A stretch of DNA of 64,000 nucleotides. Source: Polaribacter litorisediminis. GTDB taxonomy: Bacteria > Bacteroidota > Bacteroidia > Flavobacteriales > Flavobacteriaceae. The stretch's first letter is position 1. Each line of letters opens with the position of its first letter. The position numbers and the translations under genes were made by a program. The notes beneath the pieces were generated by a model. It did no database searches. It saw nothing but the letters and a program-made list of their open reading frames with translations, and was not told the DNA's origin. Of this stretch, positions 61,500-64,000 are shown one piece after another. The stretch covers positions 3,523,501 through 3,587,500 of the forward strand of contig NZ_CP082966.1 of the NCBI RefSeq assembly GCF_019968605.1, given 5' to 3'.

Positions 61500-61890
61500 T
61501 CAATTCTATTTTGAAATTACTGTAAAATAAAATGATGCTTTTTCTTGATAGAAAATCATTGTTGTCCGATAAAAGATAAAAAGACCGCTTTCGTTGTTAG
61601 AATCAAGAACAAAGACTTGAATGTAACTAACTGAAAAACAGTGTTATTACGATTTTAAATTTTTCCATACATCATAAATTCTAAAGCGGTTTTAATAGCA
61701 AGGTGTACTACTTTAAAAACTCTTGAAAATCAAGACTATCAATACTTTAAAACACTTTAGCTAATTTTAATCGGACAACACTAATAGAAAATAGAAAAAT
61801 AAAGCATAGCATTCATTACGGATTCTTTTTATGTTGCAATAAAAAGGAAAAAAGAGCGTCTTATTGCGGTCATTTCAATGCAGAATTGGT
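61500..61890 (+). repeat. Dispersed R3 repeat, copy 5, split by a MITE
   Basis: Left part 61500-61556 and right part 61784-61890 are homologous to 57090-57240 as one piece; the MITE sits between them. Confidence 0.65.
61557..61783 (+). mobile_element. MITE, 227 bp, copy 3, inserted in R3
   Basis: Ends CATTGTTGTCCGAT / ATCGGACAACACTA, flanked by the 9-bp duplication ATAGAAAAT (61548-61556, 61784-61792). The unfilled version of the site is at 57129-57137, which proves the insertion boundaries. Confidence 0.92.
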
Positions 61891-61898
61891 GTCATCAT

Positions 61899-62264
61899 CT
61901 AAATTTTAATAATATCCGTAGGCGTTTCAATCAAAATAGTTTTGTCTCCTCTTAAAGCGATCGGTTGCTTCATAATCTCTGGATGATGTTGTATCATTTT
62001 TATCCAGTCCTCAGTTGAAAAATTATGAGGTTCAAAATTTGATGTATAAGAAGGATGTTCTTGGTTTACCAAATCGCTTACCGCCAAATGCAACCTATCT
62101 GAAAGTTCTACAATTTGTGTTCCAGTAAGCTTTGTTTTTAAAATATCTATTTCTTGTATTGGTAAACCCTCAGCTTTGGCATAAGCCAATGTTTGTTTTG
62201 CTCTGACAGATTTAGAGCTGTAAAACAAGGTAATCTGTCTGTTTGAAGTGGCTATTTCTCCCAT
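61899..62264 (-). CDS. ArsC/Spx-family protein lacking the active-site cysteine
   Basis: 121 residues, thioredoxin-like fold of the ArsC/Spx group: ITLFYSSKSVRAKQTLAYAK, then the cis-Pro region IALRGDKTILIETP. Where arsenate reductases and Spx carry Cys, this protein has SSKS; there is no cysteine in the whole protein. So it is not a reductase; it may be a binding or regulatory protein. 31 bp after the small gene upstream, in one operon. Confidence 0.75.
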   Translation of the reverse strand: MGEIATSNRQITLFYSSKSVRAKQTLAYAKAEGLPIQEIDILKTKLTGTQIVELSDRLHLAVSDLVNQEHPSYTSNFEPHNFSTEDWIKMIQHHPEIMKQPIALRGDKTILIETPTDIIKI

Positions 62265-62295
62265 AATTTCATCGATTTATCCGTTTTGTTACCCC

Positions 62296-62490
62296 TTAAG
62301 TATGATGCTTTAGCAACTCTTTTAGGCTTTCTAAATACTCTTGCAAAACTTGTTTATTGATATGTGGATATTTACTTTCGGGAAGCGTAACTGGGTTTTC
62401 ATCCAAATTACGATAGAGCTCTGGATATTTAGTTTCAATAACCGAAGTAAGTTCCGATATTTCTTTTAGAATATATTGTAAATCTTCCAT
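62296..62490 (-). CDS. Small helical hypothetical protein
   Basis: 64 residues, helical (MEDLQYILKEISELTSVIET), no signal peptide. Function unknown. First gene of the two-gene operon with the ArsC/Spx-like protein, downstream of the bidirectional operator at 62648. Confidence 0.6.
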   Translation of the reverse strand: MEDLQYILKEISELTSVIETKYPELYRNLDENPVTLPESKYPHINKQVLQEYLESLKELLKHHT

Positions 62491-62616
62491 AATGTATAAT
62501 GTTCTTTAATCTATTTAAAATTGGTGTATAATTAATTGTATACGGATATTAAATTCATAATTCAGAGCAAATACCAATAGTTTTTGCTTGTTAAGAGGAT
62601 AAACCTTTTTACAAAA

Positions 62617-62690
62617 TAAATATAATTAAGTGGGCGTGTTTATAAAATGACCTGCATCATTTACAAATACATCATCAAACATTTACTTTG
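62617..62690. promoter_or_regulatory. Bidirectional CRP/FNR-type promoter region
   Basis: One TGA-N6-TCA operator (62648-62659). On the plus strand 23 nt separate it from TTACTTTG (62683-62690), pointing to the P-type ATPase. On the minus strand 23 nt separate it from TATATTTA (62617-62624), pointing to the 62490 operon. Confidence 0.7.
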
Positions 62691-62720
62691 CAGTATCATT
62701 ATTTTTAAATGATTAATTGT

Positions 62721-62819
62721 ATGAATTATACCATAATCGGCAATATCGTTGCGCATAAACAAGCTATTTTTACTTCCAAAAAACAAATGCATCCTTTGGT
62801 ATCAAAAGCAATTAAATAG
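62721..62819 (+). CDS. Possible 32-residue leader peptide
   Basis: An ATG about 25 nt after the predicted transcription start opens MNYTIIGNIVAHKQAIFTSK to a stop at 62819, well before the ATPase start (62980). No homologue known to me; may be chance. Confidence 0.25.
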   Translation: MNYTIIGNIVAHKQAIFTSKKQMHPLVSKAIK

Positions 62820-62979
62820 ATATTCCAAACCTAGTTGAATTATCTCTAAATTCCTTTACTGTTATTTTAATACGATGTTTTATGAATTTTCTTGGAATAC
62901 CATCAAGTTTATATTCATCTAAATTTATACATATACTCTCAGAATAAATTTTAAATTTGATATATACAAAATTTATGTC

Positions 62980-64000
62980 ATGAATAAGCAAGAAACCCAT
63001 CATCATAAAGGAATTGAGATTTTTGGAAAAAAAACAGAACTCTATTTTGCGGTTTTATGCGGACTATTTCTAGTTATTGGTTTTCTTATTGCAACGTTCA
63101 CTGCTTTACCCTTTTGGTTTTCTCTATCCTGTTATCTTATCTCTTATTTTTTTGGAGGTTATTTCATTTCCATTGAAGCATTCCAAAAAATTATAAAAGG
63201 GGGTTTTGATATCGATTTTTTAATGATTGCGGCGGCGGCTGGTGCTGCATATATAGGGAGTTGGGCAGAAGGCGCATTACTTTTATTTCTTTTTAGTTTA
63301 GGGCATGCTTTAGAGCATTATGCTATGAATAGGGCTAAAAAATCTATCAAGGCTTTAGGAGAATTATCACCCAAAATAGCACTTTTAAAAAAAGACGGAA
63401 AACTTACAGAAATTCCCATAACAAACTTAAAAATTAACGATATTATTGCTGTAAAACCGAACACAAAAATTGCAGCAGATGGCGTAATTATTAAAGGAAG
63501 TAGTAGCTTAAATCAGGCTCCCATAACTGGAGAAAGTATGCCTGTTGATAAAACATATATTGAAGATATTGATAATTTACCGGCGTTTAATGACATCGAT
63601 AAAAAACATATTGTATATACAGGAACCATAAATGGAGATAGCAGTTTAGATGTTTTAGTACTAAAATTAAGTAAAGATTCTACCGTTTCTAGATTAATTA
63701 AAATGGTGAGCGAAATTGAAACTCAAAAATCTCCCACCCAAAGAATTACTAAAAAATTCGAAAAATATTATGTACCCATTGTAATTGTAAGCGTCTTTTT
63801 ATTATGTTTTACATACTTAATAATTGATGAGAATTTTGAGCAAAGTATTTATAGGGCTATTACCGTTTTAGTTGCTGCAAGTCCTTGTGCACTAGCCATT
63901 TCAACACCTAGCGCTGTTTTGAGCGGAATTGCAAGAGCGGCTCAAAAAGGAGTACTTATAAAAGGCGGAAAAGCTTTAGAAAGTTTGGGGGAGATTACCA
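62980..64000 (+). CDS. P1B-type heavy-metal ATPase, N-terminal part (cut by the window edge)
   Basis: ATG at 62980 opens a frame that runs off the window (340 codons visible). N-terminal His-rich segment (ETHHHKG) replaces a full metal-binding domain. Membrane helices, the actuator motif QAPITGESMPVDK and the ion-binding motif SPC in VLVAASPCALAISTPSAVLS are visible. SPC with no N-terminal metal-binding domain is typical of the P1B-4 group, which exports Co, Zn or Fe(II). The phosphorylation motif DKTGT lies outside the window. Probably transcribed from the bidirectional CRP/FNR-type promoter. Confidence 0.88.
   Translation, partial: MNKQETHHHKGIEIFGKKTELYFAVLCGLFLVIGFLIATFTALPFWFSLSCYLISYFFGGYFISIEAFQKIIKGGFDIDFLMIAAAAGAAYIGSWAEGALLLFLFSLGHALEHYAMNRAKKSIKALGELSPKIALLKKDGKLTEIPITNLKINDIIAVKPNTKIAADGVIIKGSSSLNQAPITGESMPVDKTYIEDIDNLPAFNDIDKKHIVYTGTINGDSSLDVLVLKLSKDSTVSRLIKMVSEIETQKSPTQRITKKFEKYYVPIVIVSVFLLCFTYLIIDENFEQSIYRAITVLVAASPCALAISTPSAVLSGIARAAQKGVLIKGGKALESLGEIT

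Noticed and set aside
62812..63006. 64-codon minus-strand frame overlapping the ATPase start
   Set aside because: Antisense shadow of the ATPase N-terminus and its leader; no start signal or family pattern.

Overview
The window is chromosomal DNA from a low-GC member of the Bacteroidota, almost certainly a marine Flavobacteriaceae (Polaribacter/Tenacibaculum-like). Reasons: AT-rich codon use, gldE/gldD gliding genes next to ssb and mutY, Bacteroidetes-type -7 elements (TAnnTTTG), a T9SS-type C-terminal domain remnant, a 30-residue basic protein next to HU, and an M16 peptidase pair.

Layout. 0-7 kb: a truncated TonB-dependent receptor, a secreted endonuclease/phosphatase, two lipoproteins, RNase G, a tiny basic ribosome-associated-type protein and HU. 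7-10.6 kb: mutY-ssb-gldE-gldD. 10.7-21.1 kb (minus strand): a MutS-like ATPase, a molybdenum-cofactor block (moeB-like, mobA fusion, moaC, moeA, moaA; no moaD/moaE visible), a YeeE/YedE pair and a Kdo transferase. Palindromic repeats and a frameshifted GIY-YIG gene interrupt the Moco block. 21.3-25 kb: a LytTR regulator/histidine kinase pair and rplU-rpmA. 25-37.6 kb: M16 peptidases, EamA transporter, a metal-binding lipoprotein, tsaC, an ECF sigma operon, a 393-bp tandem duplication of chimeric rsmI/plug-gene ends, rsmI, Fic and cupin. 37.7-50.7 kb: aspS, a ClC transporter, a glycerophosphodiesterase, a T9SS-cargo pseudogene, tRNA-Asn, and sucA-sucB.

50.7-64 kb is gene-poor and the most interesting part. 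It holds five copies of a roughly 500-540 nt non-coding unit on the minus strand. Each copy has a CRP/FNR-type operator (TGA-N6-TCA), exactly 23 nt, then TATATTTG; a perfect boxA-like antitermination sequence just downstream; several hairpins that show compensatory changes between copies; and a terminal hairpin followed by a U-tract. The same promoter grammar precedes an OmpA lipoprotein, a sigma-like/DnaJ operon, a small helical protein, and (bidirectionally, from one operator) a Spx/ArsC-like operon and a P1B-type metal ATPase. I infer one CRP/FNR regulon combining envelope/stress proteins, metal export and a multicopy structured RNA. Three identical-length (227 bp) MITEs with perfect 9-bp target duplications, decayed dispersed repeats and a sigma-like pseudogene share the region.

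All functions come from reading the sequence; no database search was run.
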